Notes: generated by a model from the letters alone, not told the origin. A stretch of DNA of 7,829 bases from Methanobacteriaceae archaeon (GCA_030681145.1 JAUXXK010000096.1:1-7829); one strand, 5' to 3'; positions 1-5,951 are shown, counted from the first letter of the stretch. Program-made: numbers and translations.

Positions 1-144
1 ACATCCCATGTGAGTGAATTGCCGGAAAATAATATTTATATGAGTTTTAAGGTGGATGAGGCCTGTGAGAAGAATATTACTGTGGAGCGGGTTAATGAGA
101 ATAAGACTAGTATAGTGGTAAGTGATTTGGAGAAAGAGGAATAA
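1..144 (+). CDS. 3' end of an unidentified protein (partial)
   Basis: Frame 1 is open from the window edge to a TAA at 142-144 and gives the last 47 residues of a protein (TSHVSELPENNIYMSFKV... ending SDLEKEE). The piece is polar, with alternating hydrophobic residues that suggest beta strands (NIYMSFKV, TSIVVSDL) and an acidic tail. I recognise no family motif. Its codons favour G-ending triplets (GTG, GAG, CGG, AAG), unlike the A-ending preference of the next gene at 584-1045, so it probably belongs to a different, perhaps more conserved, neighbourhood. A T-rich tract follows shortly, so it is likely the last gene of its transcript. The stop and frame are clear; the identity is unknown. Confidence 0.6.
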   Translation, partial: TSHVSELPENNIYMSFKVDEACEKNITVERVNENKTSIVVSDLEKEE

Positions 145-173
145 ATCTCAATTATTCTTAAGGATTCAATCAA

Positions 174-198
174 TTTTTTTAACTATTTTTCTTTTTTT
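174..198 (+). terminator. T-rich archaeal-style terminator tract
   Basis: Three runs of 5-7 T residues (174-180, 186-190, 192-198) lie 30-55 bp after the stop of the partial gene. Archaeal RNA polymerase is known to terminate on such oligo-T tracts without needing a hairpin. A 7-bp stem (TGGATAA at 200-206 with TTATCCA at 217-223, 10-nt loop) lies immediately downstream and might form in any readthrough RNA. Confidence 0.5.
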
Positions 199-494
199 AT
201 GGATAATTATTATTACTTATCCAGTAATATGGTAGTAACATTTAAATATTTTATTATCTATATTATAAAAAGTAATAATGATGTGATAATGACTCATATA
301 TGTGAAGTGATGGGGCTCTTGTATGGCCATAAGTACTGGCCAAATTTATAGTCCGCTCAGAATCATATCTGTTATGATAAAAATGATGAATTACTGATTA
401 CTGTAGTTTTAATCAGACTAAAAATTCGTTATTATAGTAGTTAAACGAGAATCAATTTCAATCATGTATAATTTGATAATTTTATTGGAAATCT

Positions 495-550
495 AAGGAT
501 TATTATAATCGTCTAATTTGGTATTTTCATAATTCAAGGATTATTATAAT
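495..550 (+). repeat. 15-bp direct repeat upstream of the orphan gene
   Basis: AAGGATTATTATAAT occurs exactly at 495-509 and again at 536-550, with starts 41 bp apart, about four DNA turns. Each copy ends in the palindrome ATTATAAT, which could act as a TATA-like element or a dimer-binding half. The second copy is 33 bp upstream of the ATG at 584. The same-face spacing and position suggest a promoter/operator pair, possibly for autoregulation by the downstream protein. The repeat is seen directly; its role is inferred. Confidence 0.5.
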
Positions 551-569
551 GAGAAATTATTTTATAAAT

Positions 570-575
570 GGAGGT
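570..575 (+). promoter_or_regulatory. Strong Shine-Dalgarno site, GGAGGT
   Basis: GGAGGT lies 8 nt before the ATG at 584 and fixes that start over the internal ATG at 608. An ATG at 577 in another frame stops after six codons and lies too close to the site. Confidence 0.8.
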
Positions 576-583
576 AATGGGGA

Positions 584-1045
584 ATGGCCGCGTATAATAA
601 TAAAATAATGATATCAGCCAGATGTCAACTTAAATCCAGGAACATGATTAAAAACAGTAAATACAGTTATGGTGATGCCATAGATTACTTTGCCAGGATA
701 CTGAACAATCCCCAAAATGAAATCAAGGCCGAAATGGAGATAACCAGAAACCTGATAAAAGATACTGAAAGAGAAATTCAACATAAAAAAATCGAGATAA
801 AAAATTATAATGAACACCTAACTAAATTAGCATTGGAACTAAAAAGAGAAATTAATCCTCCTAAACTGGAAGAAATCTATCTTGAAGAATCACTAAAAGC
901 CATAAATGACATGGCCAAAGAATTCAACTGCAATCCACTGGAAATTGATGACTATACAAAAAAAGAATCCATTAAATCACACGCAGAAAAATGTGGAATG
1001 GCAAGAGAAGAATTTGAAAAAATAATAATGGCCAATGCGAAATAG
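584..1045 (+). CDS. Orphan protein, RHH-like N-terminus plus coiled coil
   Basis: This is a 153-aa protein of unknown function. Residues 7-14 (KIMISARC) could form a beta strand, followed by two short helices, roughly 15-25 and 29-40, with SKYSYGDAIDYFARIL spanning the turn and second helix. That strand-helix-helix order resembles ribbon-helix-helix DNA-binding domains; this is a pattern impression, not a proven match. Residues about 45-90 are charged and heptad-like (EIKAEMEI through LALELKREI), predicting a coiled coil. The rest is a helical tail with Cys116 and Cys137. There is no signal peptide or membrane segment. The gene stands alone, with a very strong ribosome binding site at 570-575, a 15-bp direct repeat upstream and gene-free DNA on both sides, as expected for an accessory or element-derived gene. 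An alternative is a structural coiled-coil protein from a decayed virus or plasmid. That the gene is real is fairly sure; the DNA-binding role is speculative. Confidence 0.75.
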   Translation: MAAYNNKIMISARCQLKSRNMIKNSKYSYGDAIDYFARILNNPQNEIKAEMEITRNLIKDTEREIQHKKIEIKNYNEHLTKLALELKREINPPKLEEIYLEESLKAINDMAKEFNCNPLEIDDYTKKESIKSHAEKCGMAREEFEKIIMANAK

Positions 1046-1080
1046 GATAAATTTAGCTGTTTATCAATATCTTGTTAAAG

Positions 1081-1235
1081 ATGGCCTTTTGATTTATTAG
1101 AATAATTAGTTTATAGATTATTGTCATTGGTGATCTATTAGGCGTGATTGGTTAGATTGATTAGTTTATAGATTATTGAGCATTGGTGATCTATTAGGTG
1201 TGATTGGTTAGATAATTAGCTACTAAAAAGGCCAT
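1081..1235. repeat. 10-bp inverted repeats bracketing a tandem duplication
   Basis: ATGGCCTTTT at 1081-1090 is the exact reverse complement of AAAAGGCCAT at 1226-1235. Between them lies the 55-bp tandem repeat. The 155-bp unit could fold into a long hairpin or be a small non-coding insertion. No flanking target duplication is evident. Confidence 0.4.
1105..1214 (+). repeat. 55-bp tandem repeat, two copies
   Basis: The unit starting ATTAGTTTATAGATTATTG and ending GTGATTGGTTAGAT occurs at 1105-1159 and 1160-1214. The copies differ by about three small changes: T versus AG in the middle, one C/T change, and the last base or two. A third copy begins with ATTAG at 1215 and then stops. The high identity implies a recent duplication. 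There are no open frames across it, and it lies 60 bp after the stop of the orphan gene. Confidence 0.8.
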
Positions 1236-1311
1236 TGGATCGTTATTAATGTATATAGGTAAATAGGGTGCTGTATTTTTTATATTAAATTATATGATTA
1301 TTTTTATTATT

Positions 1312-1328
1312 ATTTTATTTAATAAAAT
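1312..1328. terminator. AT palindrome between convergent genes
   Basis: ATTTTATT and AATAAAAT form a perfect 8-bp stem around a single central T. The element lies between the plus-strand gene ending at 1045 and the minus-strand gene ending at 1348. T-rich stretches on the plus strand (1275-1281 and 1300-1320) precede it. It probably serves as a terminator region for one or both genes. Confidence 0.4.
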
Positions 1329-1347
1329 GAAAATTAAAGAAATATTT

Positions 1348-2109
1348 TCATCTTATTTTTGGAGTTGGTGCGTTCAAAATATTTTTACCTTTTTTCCAAG
1401 TATAGTAAATAAATGCTAATTGCAGTAAAAGGATTATAGAAGTGAACATAACATCATTCCATCCTAATAAAAATCCTCCTTTAAGGGTTCCAACAGCAGA
1501 AGCCGTGCTCCATGTTAATGGCCACATTATCAGTAGGTTAGAAGTTATACGGAAGATAATCGCAAAAAGAATACCGAAAAGTGCTAAAGTCACTACTTCC
1601 GGCATAGGATAAGTACCAATGTGGTAGGCCCCTAAACTTATTCCTGCCAGTAAAATTCCAGGGATAATACCAAAAGCTTTGTCAAAACGTAACTGAAGCC
1701 AAGAGAAAATAAAAAAAGGTTCCCATAATATCAATGCATTTGTTAGGAAGTGTGGTATTAGATTGGATCCATAGAAAGAATATTCACTTAGAGCATAACT
1801 AAGAAAATATGCGGTTATCAATACACTGATAATTAAACTCAATACTGCACCTTTCTTTTTAATACCCAGATCTTTTAGAGAACTATTTCCACGCCATAAA
1901 AGCCACCATACTGGAAAAACTACTATTAAAAATGTTAAAATCATTTCATAAACAGTTTTAACCAAACTACCTTCCGGTAAATGTACCATTAAATAGTAGC
2001 CGCCTCCAACCATCAATGCTATGGTTAAAAAAGCTACTACTGTATCTATTGAAGGATTCCACACAAACCATTTTTTATTTGATAACTTATCTAGCACATG
2101 ATTCACCAC
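1348..2109 (-). CDS. CPBP (Abi/CAAX) family membrane protein, degraded motifs
   Basis: This 253-aa protein has about seven or eight membrane segments (roughly 22-42, 56-73, 87-107, 119-137, 147-167, 170-188, 190-206, 219-238). The DLGIKKKG loop at 80-87 and the overall layout resemble the CPBP intramembrane metalloprotease family (Rce1/Abi type). The expected motif EExxxR is replaced by Glu130-Pro131 followed by FFIF, with no Arg in place. His163 in LGAYHIG fits the second motif. The third motif appears to be lost (WPLTWSTASA at 196-205). A non-catalytic or altered-activity member is therefore likely. Family members serve in prenyl-protein processing or bacteriocin immunity; the substrate here is unknown. 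The annotated GTG start at 2109 lacks a Shine-Dalgarno site. A GTG four codons later (2097) has GGTGA five bases before it and is a credible alternative giving 249 aa. A TATA-like box lies in the repeat at 2133-2222. Confidence 0.7.
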   Translation of the reverse strand: MVNHVLDKLSNKKWFVWNPSIDTVVAFLTIALMVGGGYYLMVHLPEGSLVKTVYEMILTFLIVVFPVWWLLWRGNSSLKDLGIKKKGAVLSLIISVLITAYFLSYALSEYSFYGSNLIPHFLTNALILWEPFFIFSWLQLRFDKAFGIIPGILLAGISLGAYHIGTYPMPEVVTLALFGILFAIIFRITSNLLIMWPLTWSTASAVGTLKGGFLLGWNDVMFTSIILLLQLAFIYYTWKKGKNILNAPTPKIR

Positions 2110-2132
2110 TTATAAACTTTAAAATTTGAAGT

Positions 2133-2222
2133 GATATACATTTTACATATATCCTTTTAAAAATGGTCTAGTTAAAAGGCCTTAAATCTTTTAAATAGAA
2201 ATAAACTAATTTAATTTATTTT
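2133..2222 (-). repeat. Long direct repeat, copy A (promoter-like)
   Basis: This copy aligns without gaps to 2954-3043 at an offset of 821 bp, with about 13 mismatches in 90 positions by hand count. It begins with GATATACA-N5-CATATATC (2133-2153) and contains TTTTAAATAG at 2189-2198, which read on the minus strand is CTATTTAAAA, a TATA-like box. Transcription would start near 2165, putting the GATATACA motif downstream of the start site and before the membrane-protein gene at 2109. Its right end overlaps the last three codons and stop of hepT. Confidence 0.75.
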
Positions 2223-2537
2223 TTCCAGACTTTCTTTAATTTCTGGAATTTTATTCTGGATTACATTCCAAACAATGTCCCAATCAACACCAAAGTAATG
2301 ATGGATGAGTTTATCTCTTAATCCTGCTATTTTCCGCCATTCAATTTCAGAATATTCTTTTTTGAAATCGTCTGAAATATTTTTAACGGCCTCGCCCATA
2401 ACTTCCAAGCTTCTAATACAAGCTCTCTGTAATACAGGATCTTTCATTAAATCATCAAGTTCCAAATCATAGAAATTGCTTTCCAGGAATTCTATTTCAT
2501 CTGAAATGTGCTCCAAGAAGACGTTATCATCATTCAC
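2211..2537 (-). CDS. hepT: HepT-like HEPN ribonuclease toxin (DUF86)
   Basis: This 108-aa, all-helical HEPN-domain protein is the toxin partner of MntA. The RX4-6HXY active-site motif is intact: Arg74, His79 and Tyr81 in RDKLIHHY. Conserved family features are CIRSLEVMGEAVKNIS (40-55) and WRKIAGLRDKLIHHYFGVD (67-85). HepT toxins are known RNases that stop growth until AMPylated near the Tyr by the partner nucleotidyltransferase. The start is GTG at 2537, supported by GAGGT on the minus strand (complement of 2546-2550) eight bases upstream. The GTG lies inside the end of mntA, an 8-bp overlap, so the two are translationally coupled with the antitoxin made first. The full motif and length of about 110 aa argue for an active toxin. 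The last codons fall within the right edge of repeat copy A. Confidence 0.92.
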   Translation of the reverse strand: MNDDNVFLEHISDEIEFLESNFYDLELDDLMKDPVLQRACIRSLEVMGEAVKNISDDFKKEYSEIEWRKIAGLRDKLIHHYFGVDWDIVWNVIQNKIPEIKESLEKIN

Positions 2538-2811
2538 ACCAAACTACCTCTTTTTCCACTGAAGGACGCATGTAAGGACTTAAGCTTTTGGGAGTAAGAA
2601 GATCTACACTTTTACCAAATAAATCTTCCAGATAGAATGATAGTTCCATGAAATTATCAAAGGTAGGATTTTCAAATTCTACCAACACATCGATATCACT
2701 TTCTTCATTTTGCAAGCCTTTGGCATAAGAACCAAATATCCCTATTCTCTTGACATCATATTTGGCCTTTATCTCACTTTTGTGGTTTTTCATGACACGG
2801 AAAACATTCAT
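2530..2811 (-). CDS. mntA: MntA-like minimal nucleotidyltransferase antitoxin
   Basis: This 93-aa protein is a minimal MNT-fold nucleotidyltransferase. The signature GSX10DXD is complete: Gly27-Ser28, then Asp39 and Asp41 (GIFGSYAKG, SDIDVLVEF), with the third metal ligand Asp70 in KSVDLLTP. Family knowledge: MntA neutralises HepT by transferring AMP groups to it, using ATP and magnesium. The gene is first in the pair and overlaps hepT by 8 bp. GGTGAT (complement of 2821-2826) lies nine bases before the ATG at 2811. A TATA-like CATATACT (complement of about 2838-2848) could drive a short-leader transcript. The promoter-like repeat copy B 140 bp upstream is an alternative. No catalytic residue is missing. 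The pair sits inside repeat copies A and B. Confidence 0.92.
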   Translation of the reverse strand: MNVFRVMKNHKSEIKAKYDVKRIGIFGSYAKGLQNEESDIDVLVEFENPTFDNFMELSFYLEDLFGKSVDLLTPKSLSPYMRPSVEKEVVWCE

Positions 2812-2953
2812 AATAACACCATCACCAAAGTAACAATTAGTATATGATTTAATTTGTGAATACTATTATTAATTATTTATTGAAAGATTTATTCTAATTT
2901 TTGAAGAGGTTATTCCACAAATAAGATATTATTTATGGGTTTATAAAAAATTA

Positions 2954-3043
2954 GATATACATTTTACATATATCATCTTAAAAATATTCAAATTTAAAGG
3001 TTTTAAATCTTTTAAATAGAAATTAAGTAATTGATTTTATTTT
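2954..3043 (-). repeat. Long direct repeat, copy B (promoter-like)
   Basis: This is the partner of 2133-2222. The first 21 positions (2954-2974) are identical to copy A, as is the stretch with TTTTAAATAG at 3010-3019. Mismatches cluster in the middle (2975-3003). On the minus strand the TATA-like CTATTTAAAA would start transcription near 2986, giving mntA a leader of about 175 nt that would contain the GATATACA motif. Confidence 0.75.
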
Positions 3044-3592
3044 AATTCGAATATCGTATTATATCATTAATTATTTATTTTAATTATTAATTTTAAACCA
3101 TTCTTTAGTGGATATACAAATATCATATATCACTCAACGAAGGTCTTGTATGAATTTATCGTATATACAATATTGTATATACATATATACATGATTTTAA
3201 ATAGGCCTTTTCAATTGGATATCCCTGATATGTATATTAATTTAATAAATGACAACTTTTTATTCTTTAATATGTACTTAAGCAGTTACTAAAACGTTTT
3301 TGTTACTTTTGAGTCTTTTACTTAAAGGACTGGCTTAACAATATTTGCCAATTTTCTAGGCCATAAATTCCATATTCAAATTTAAATAAGGGATTATTAT
3401 GTCTTTAAATTAAATTATAGTCGTATTGGGGACTTTTTAAGATTTTAGTATATACTCCTAACGTATATATCATATATGGATTTTCTCTGGGGACTCACCC
3501 GGGCGAATATACGCATATTGTATATCTGTATATCGTGGCTTTGGCCGATATTTTACATTTTAACAATATTCTTAATTTAAATGGTTATAAGA
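3044..3592. other. Gene-free region with an ATATAC/GTATAT palindrome array
   Basis: No coding frame is evident. The region contains GATATACA-N5-CATATATC at 3111-3131, a perfect 22-bp palindrome at 3161-3182, an overlapping GTATATACATATATAC at 3175-3190, TATATAC/GTATATA arms at 3449-3455 and 3463-3469, and ATATAC-N7-GTATAT near 3508-3526. It also has a hairpin at 3312-3331 (8-bp stem with one G-T pair, loop ACTT), another near 3530-3552, and the palindrome AAAACGTTTT at 3292-3301. GGGGACT occurs at 3428-3434 and 3489-3495, the latter beside the GC-rich CCCGGGCG. No T tract follows the end of copB on the minus strand, so copB transcripts may run into this region. Confidence 0.55.
3161..3182. 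promoter_or_regulatory. Perfect 22-bp palindrome, candidate operator
   Basis: The half-site GTATATACAAT is followed directly by its exact reverse complement ATTGTATATAC with no spacer. Similar arms recur at 3111-3131, 3448-3470 and 3507-3526, so this looks like the best site of a family bound by a dimeric regulator. No regulator gene is adjacent; the binding protein is unknown. Confidence 0.5.
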
Positions 3593-5677
3593 TTACATTT
3601 TTGTCTTTTCAATTTTAAGGGTTCTAGAATTTAAAGCCACTATAATGGTACTAAGTGACATTAACATAACTCCTACAGCAGGGATTAAAAGAATTCCGAA
3701 ACTGTATAAAACACCTGCTGCTATGGGAATAGCAAAGACATTGTATCCAGTACCCCAAGCCAGATTTTCGAACATTTTTTTGTAAGTTGATTTAGCAAGT
3801 TTTATAATATAAACCGCATCAAGAGGATTACTTTTAACAAGGACAATATCCCCGGCTTCAATAGCTACATCGGTACCTGCACCGATGGCAATACCAACAT
3901 CGGCCTGTGCAAGTGCAGGAGCATCATTAATACCATCACCGGTCATGGCAACAACTAAACCTTCTGATTGGATTTCCCTAACCTTTGCTGCTTTTTCCTG
4001 TGGTAAAACTTCAGCATAATAAGTATCAAGGCCAATTTCATTAGATACCCATTCTGCAACCTCTTTTCTATCACCAGTAATCATCATGCACTGGATACCC
4101 ATTTCTTGGAATTGTTTTATAGCCTCTTTGGATTCTTTGCGTATAATATCTGCAAGTGCAATTGCGCCTATAATTTCTTTTTCAATAATTACAAAAACAA
4201 TTGTTTTTCCTTCAGTGTATAGCTGATCTACCTTTTCATTAGAGATATCGAGGTTAAGTTCCTTTAAATATCCAGGACTTACTACTTCCACATTTTTTTT
4301 ATTAATTTTACCCTGAATACCTTTACCAGGGATTGATTTAAAGTCCTCCACTTCAAAAGTCTCTTTTGCAGATTTTACAACACCTTTGGCAATAGGATGC
4401 TCAGAATAGGATTCAAGTGAGGCCGCATATTTTAAAATATCATCTTCATCATATTCACCACTTAAAGGAACAATATCAGTTACACCAAACTTTCCCTCGG
4501 TCAGTGTACCAGTCTTGTCAAATATTATGGCATTAATATCCCGTGATTTTTCAAAAGACGCACGATTTCTTATTAAAAGCCCATTTTGTGCCGATAAGGA
4601 TGATGAAACCGCGACAACTAATGGTATGGCAAGGCCAAGTGCATGTGGACAAGCAATAACCATTACCGTTACAGCTCTCTCCAGAGCAAATTCAAATCCA
4701 AAACTTGTAACTCCCCACCATACTAAAAGCGTTATAAACCCACCAGATAATGCTATTATGGTAAGCCATGTAGCAAAACGGTCTGCTAGACTTTGTGTCT
4801 TTGATTTACTAGCTTGTGCCTCCTCAACCAGTGTTATAACTTGTGAAAGAAACGAATCTTTACCTGTTTTTTTGATTTCCACATTAACAGATCCCTCTCC
4901 ATTAATGGATCCACCTATAACTTCCGCACCAATTTCTTTAAATATCGGTTCTGATTCACCGGTAAGCATTGATTCATCAATAGAAGTATTCCCTTTAATA
5001 ATTACTCCATCCACAGGAACTTTTTCACCGGGTTTAATGATTACCTGGTCTCCGACACTCAGTTCATCTAAATGAACGTCTTTAGTGCTTCCATCTGAGG
5101 TTATTTTATGAGCACTTGATGGCATGATTTTTACTAGTTCCTCAAGTGCTTTGGAAGCACCCATAACTGATTTCATCTCCAGCCAGTGGCCTATAAGCAT
5201 TATATCAATTAATGTGGCAAGTTCCCAGAAAAAAAGGTCACCCATAAGACCAAAAACAACGGCACTACTGTATAGATAGGCACTGGTAATAGCAACCGTA
5301 ATTAACATATCCATTCCAGGTGTTCTGGATTTTATTTCATTGAAAAAACCTTTAAAAAACGGATAACCACCATAAAAATAAACAATAGATGATAACACAA
5401 AAAGAAGGTACAAATCTCCTGTAAATCTTATTGAAGTACCTAAACCCACTAATTCCTGAATCATGGGTGATAAAATAAGAATAGGTATAGTCAATAGCAG
5501 TGATATCCAAAATCTCTTCATCAAATCCGCAATCATACCCGAATGAGCATGTTCACCTCCCATCCTATGTTGTTCATCTAATTCTTCTCCACAAACAACA
5601 CATTCCCCCTTTTGGTGTTCTTCATGGCCCATATGATGTTCATGTTTCATATCATGTTTAGAGTCATCGTGATCCAC
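3593..5677 (-). CDS. copB: CopB-type P1B copper-exporting ATPase
   Basis: This 694-aa membrane pump expels copper from the cytoplasm at the cost of ATP. The His/Met-rich N-terminus (residues 1-47) contains a C26-V-V-C29-G knuckle and has no HMA domain. Eight membrane segments are visible. The A domain carries TGES at 239-242. The membrane motif Cys343-Pro344-His345 (CPH) marks the P1B-3 class, whose studied archaeal member, CopB, prefers Cu(II). The P/N domains have DKTGTLTEG (Asp387 is phosphorylated), EHP (426-428), TGD (534-536) and GDGINDAP (580-587). The P1B-3 signatures NX6YNX4P (638-651) and MSXSTXXVAXN (673-683) are exact. The start is GTG at 5677, chosen because GGAGGT lies 7 nt before it and the His-rich segment follows at once. 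It appears to be a single-gene unit with its own promoter. No copper regulator or chaperone gene is nearby. Length and motifs are complete, so it should be functional. Confidence 0.95.
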   Translation of the reverse strand: MDHDDSKHDMKHEHHMGHEEHQKGECVVCGEELDEQHRMGGEHAHSGMIADLMKRFWISLLLTIPILILSPMIQELVGLGTSIRFTGDLYLLFVLSSIVYFYGGYPFFKGFFNEIKSRTPGMDMLITVAITSAYLYSSAVVFGLMGDLFFWELATLIDIMLIGHWLEMKSVMGASKALEELVKIMPSSAHKITSDGSTKDVHLDELSVGDQVIIKPGEKVPVDGVIIKGNTSIDESMLTGESEPIFKEIGAEVIGGSINGEGSVNVEIKKTGKDSFLSQVITLVEEAQASKSKTQSLADRFATWLTIIALSGGFITLLVWWGVTSFGFEFALERAVTVMVIACPHALGLAIPLVVAVSSSLSAQNGLLIRNRASFEKSRDINAIIFDKTGTLTEGKFGVTDIVPLSGEYDEDDILKYAASLESYSEHPIAKGVVKSAKETFEVEDFKSIPGKGIQGKINKKNVEVVSPGYLKELNLDISNEKVDQLYTEGKTIVFVIIEKEIIGAIALADIIRKESKEAIKQFQEMGIQCMMITGDRKEVAEWVSNEIGLDTYYAEVLPQEKAAKVREIQSEGLVVAMTGDGINDAPALAQADVGIAIGAGTDVAIEAGDIVLVKSNPLDAVYIIKLAKSTYKKMFENLAWGTGYNVFAIPIAAGVLYSFGILLIPAVGVMLMSLSTIIVALNSRTLKIEKTKM

Positions 5678-5684
5678 TTTTATT

Positions 5685-5690
5685 ACCTCC
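5685..5690 (-). promoter_or_regulatory. Shine-Dalgarno GGAGGT deciding the GTG start of copB
   Basis: The complement of ACCTCC is GGAGGT, within a longer GGGGAGGT, 7 nt upstream of the GTG at 5677. It supports that non-ATG start over the ATG nine codons into the frame. Confidence 0.8.
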
Positions 5691-5717
5691 CCTATCTATA
5701 ATTATGAATCTAATAGT

Positions 5718-5725
5718 TTAATAAA
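5718..5725 (-). promoter_or_regulatory. Putative TATA box of copB
   Basis: Read on the minus strand this is TTTATTAA in an AT-rich context. A start site about 25 bp downstream would fall near 5696 and give a leader of about 20 nt that just includes the ribosome binding site. A GGCC-containing block at 5734-5742 lies upstream and might be a regulator site. This rests on position and composition only. Confidence 0.3.
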
Positions 5726-5849
5726 TTTTAGTAGGCCTGGGCTCTAATTTTTGTTGGGTGTTTTGGATGTTTTTAAGTAAAAAAAATTAAAAAATCCTTG
5801 AAATAAAATAAAGTTTTATAAAAAAATAATAAGAATTAAATTAGATTCT

Positions 5850-5942
5850 AAATCACTTAAAAATAATTAAATTTGAATTAAAATCACCTGAAAATAAATT
5901 AATCAGACCTAAAATCAATTTAAAAAATAAAAAATTAAAGAA
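5850..5942. repeat. Degenerate 31-bp period repeat
   Basis: AAATCACTTAAAAATAATTAA at 5850-5870 reappears as a close variant at 5881-5902, and more weakly from 5912 (AAATCAATTTAAAAAATAA), always at 31-bp steps. It lies in the 274-bp gap between copB and gmd. Low-complexity AT sequence explains part of the similarity. Confidence 0.35.
5922..5934 (-). terminator. T-rich terminator tract after gmd
   Basis: On the minus strand two runs of six T separated by one A occur about 18 bp after the gmd stop. This is the usual form of an archaeal oligo-T terminator and would separate gmd from copB. Confidence 0.5.
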
Positions 5943-5951
5943 TTATATTAA

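Larger units (their letters stand above)
145..583. other. Gene-free AT-rich intergenic region
   Basis: No credible coding frame is seen on either strand. The region holds the terminator-like T tract near its left end, a weak hairpin at 200-223, and a second hairpin made of two TGGCCA hexamers (324-329 and 337-342, 7-nt loop). The right end holds the 15-bp direct repeat and ribosome binding site of the gene at 584. The stretch around 310-360 is less AT-rich than its surroundings and could belong to a small RNA, but nothing identifies one. Confidence 0.5.
2133..3043 (-). other. Repeat-bounded toxin-antitoxin module (candidate mobile or duplicated unit)
   Basis: Two direct repeats of about 90 bp bracket mntA-hepT with nothing else between them except about 140 bp of leader. 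One repeat plus the module makes an 821-bp unit that homologous recombination could excise. There is no transposase or integrase gene and no terminal inverted repeat, so this is a recombination-type or duplication-derived unit and not a classical transposon. The arrangement is seen directly; mobility is inferred. Confidence 0.45.

Noticed and set aside
300..360. tRNA or other classical RNA gene in the less AT-rich stretch
   Set aside because: The two TGGCCA hexamers make one short hairpin, but no cloverleaf, T-loop consensus or CCA-proximal stem can be found.
561..569. TTTATAAAT as the TATA box of the orphan gene
   Set aside because: It sits only 15 bp before the ATG, so a start site 25 bp downstream would fall inside the coding region and remove the strong ribosome binding site from the message.
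614..817. Open frame on the minus strand within the orphan gene
   Set aside because: It lies entirely opposite the plus-strand gene, which has the strong ribosome binding site and a coherent helical protein; this frame is its antisense shadow.
1105..1220. Possible CRISPR array
   Set aside because: The two 55-bp copies are directly adjacent without unique spacers, and no cas genes are present.
2133..3043. Classical insertion sequence around mntA-hepT
   Set aside because: There is no transposase gene, no terminal inverted repeats and no short target-site duplication; only long direct repeats are present.
3111..3190. Cdc6/Orc1 origin boxes
   Set aside because: The TATATAC palindromes do not resemble the known archaeal ORB or mini-ORB pattern, and no cdc6 gene is nearby.
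4515..5075. 186-codon open frame on the plus strand inside copB
   Set aside because: It is fully antisense to conserved ATPase domains including TGES, CPH and DKTG, and has no ribosome binding site or recognisable product.
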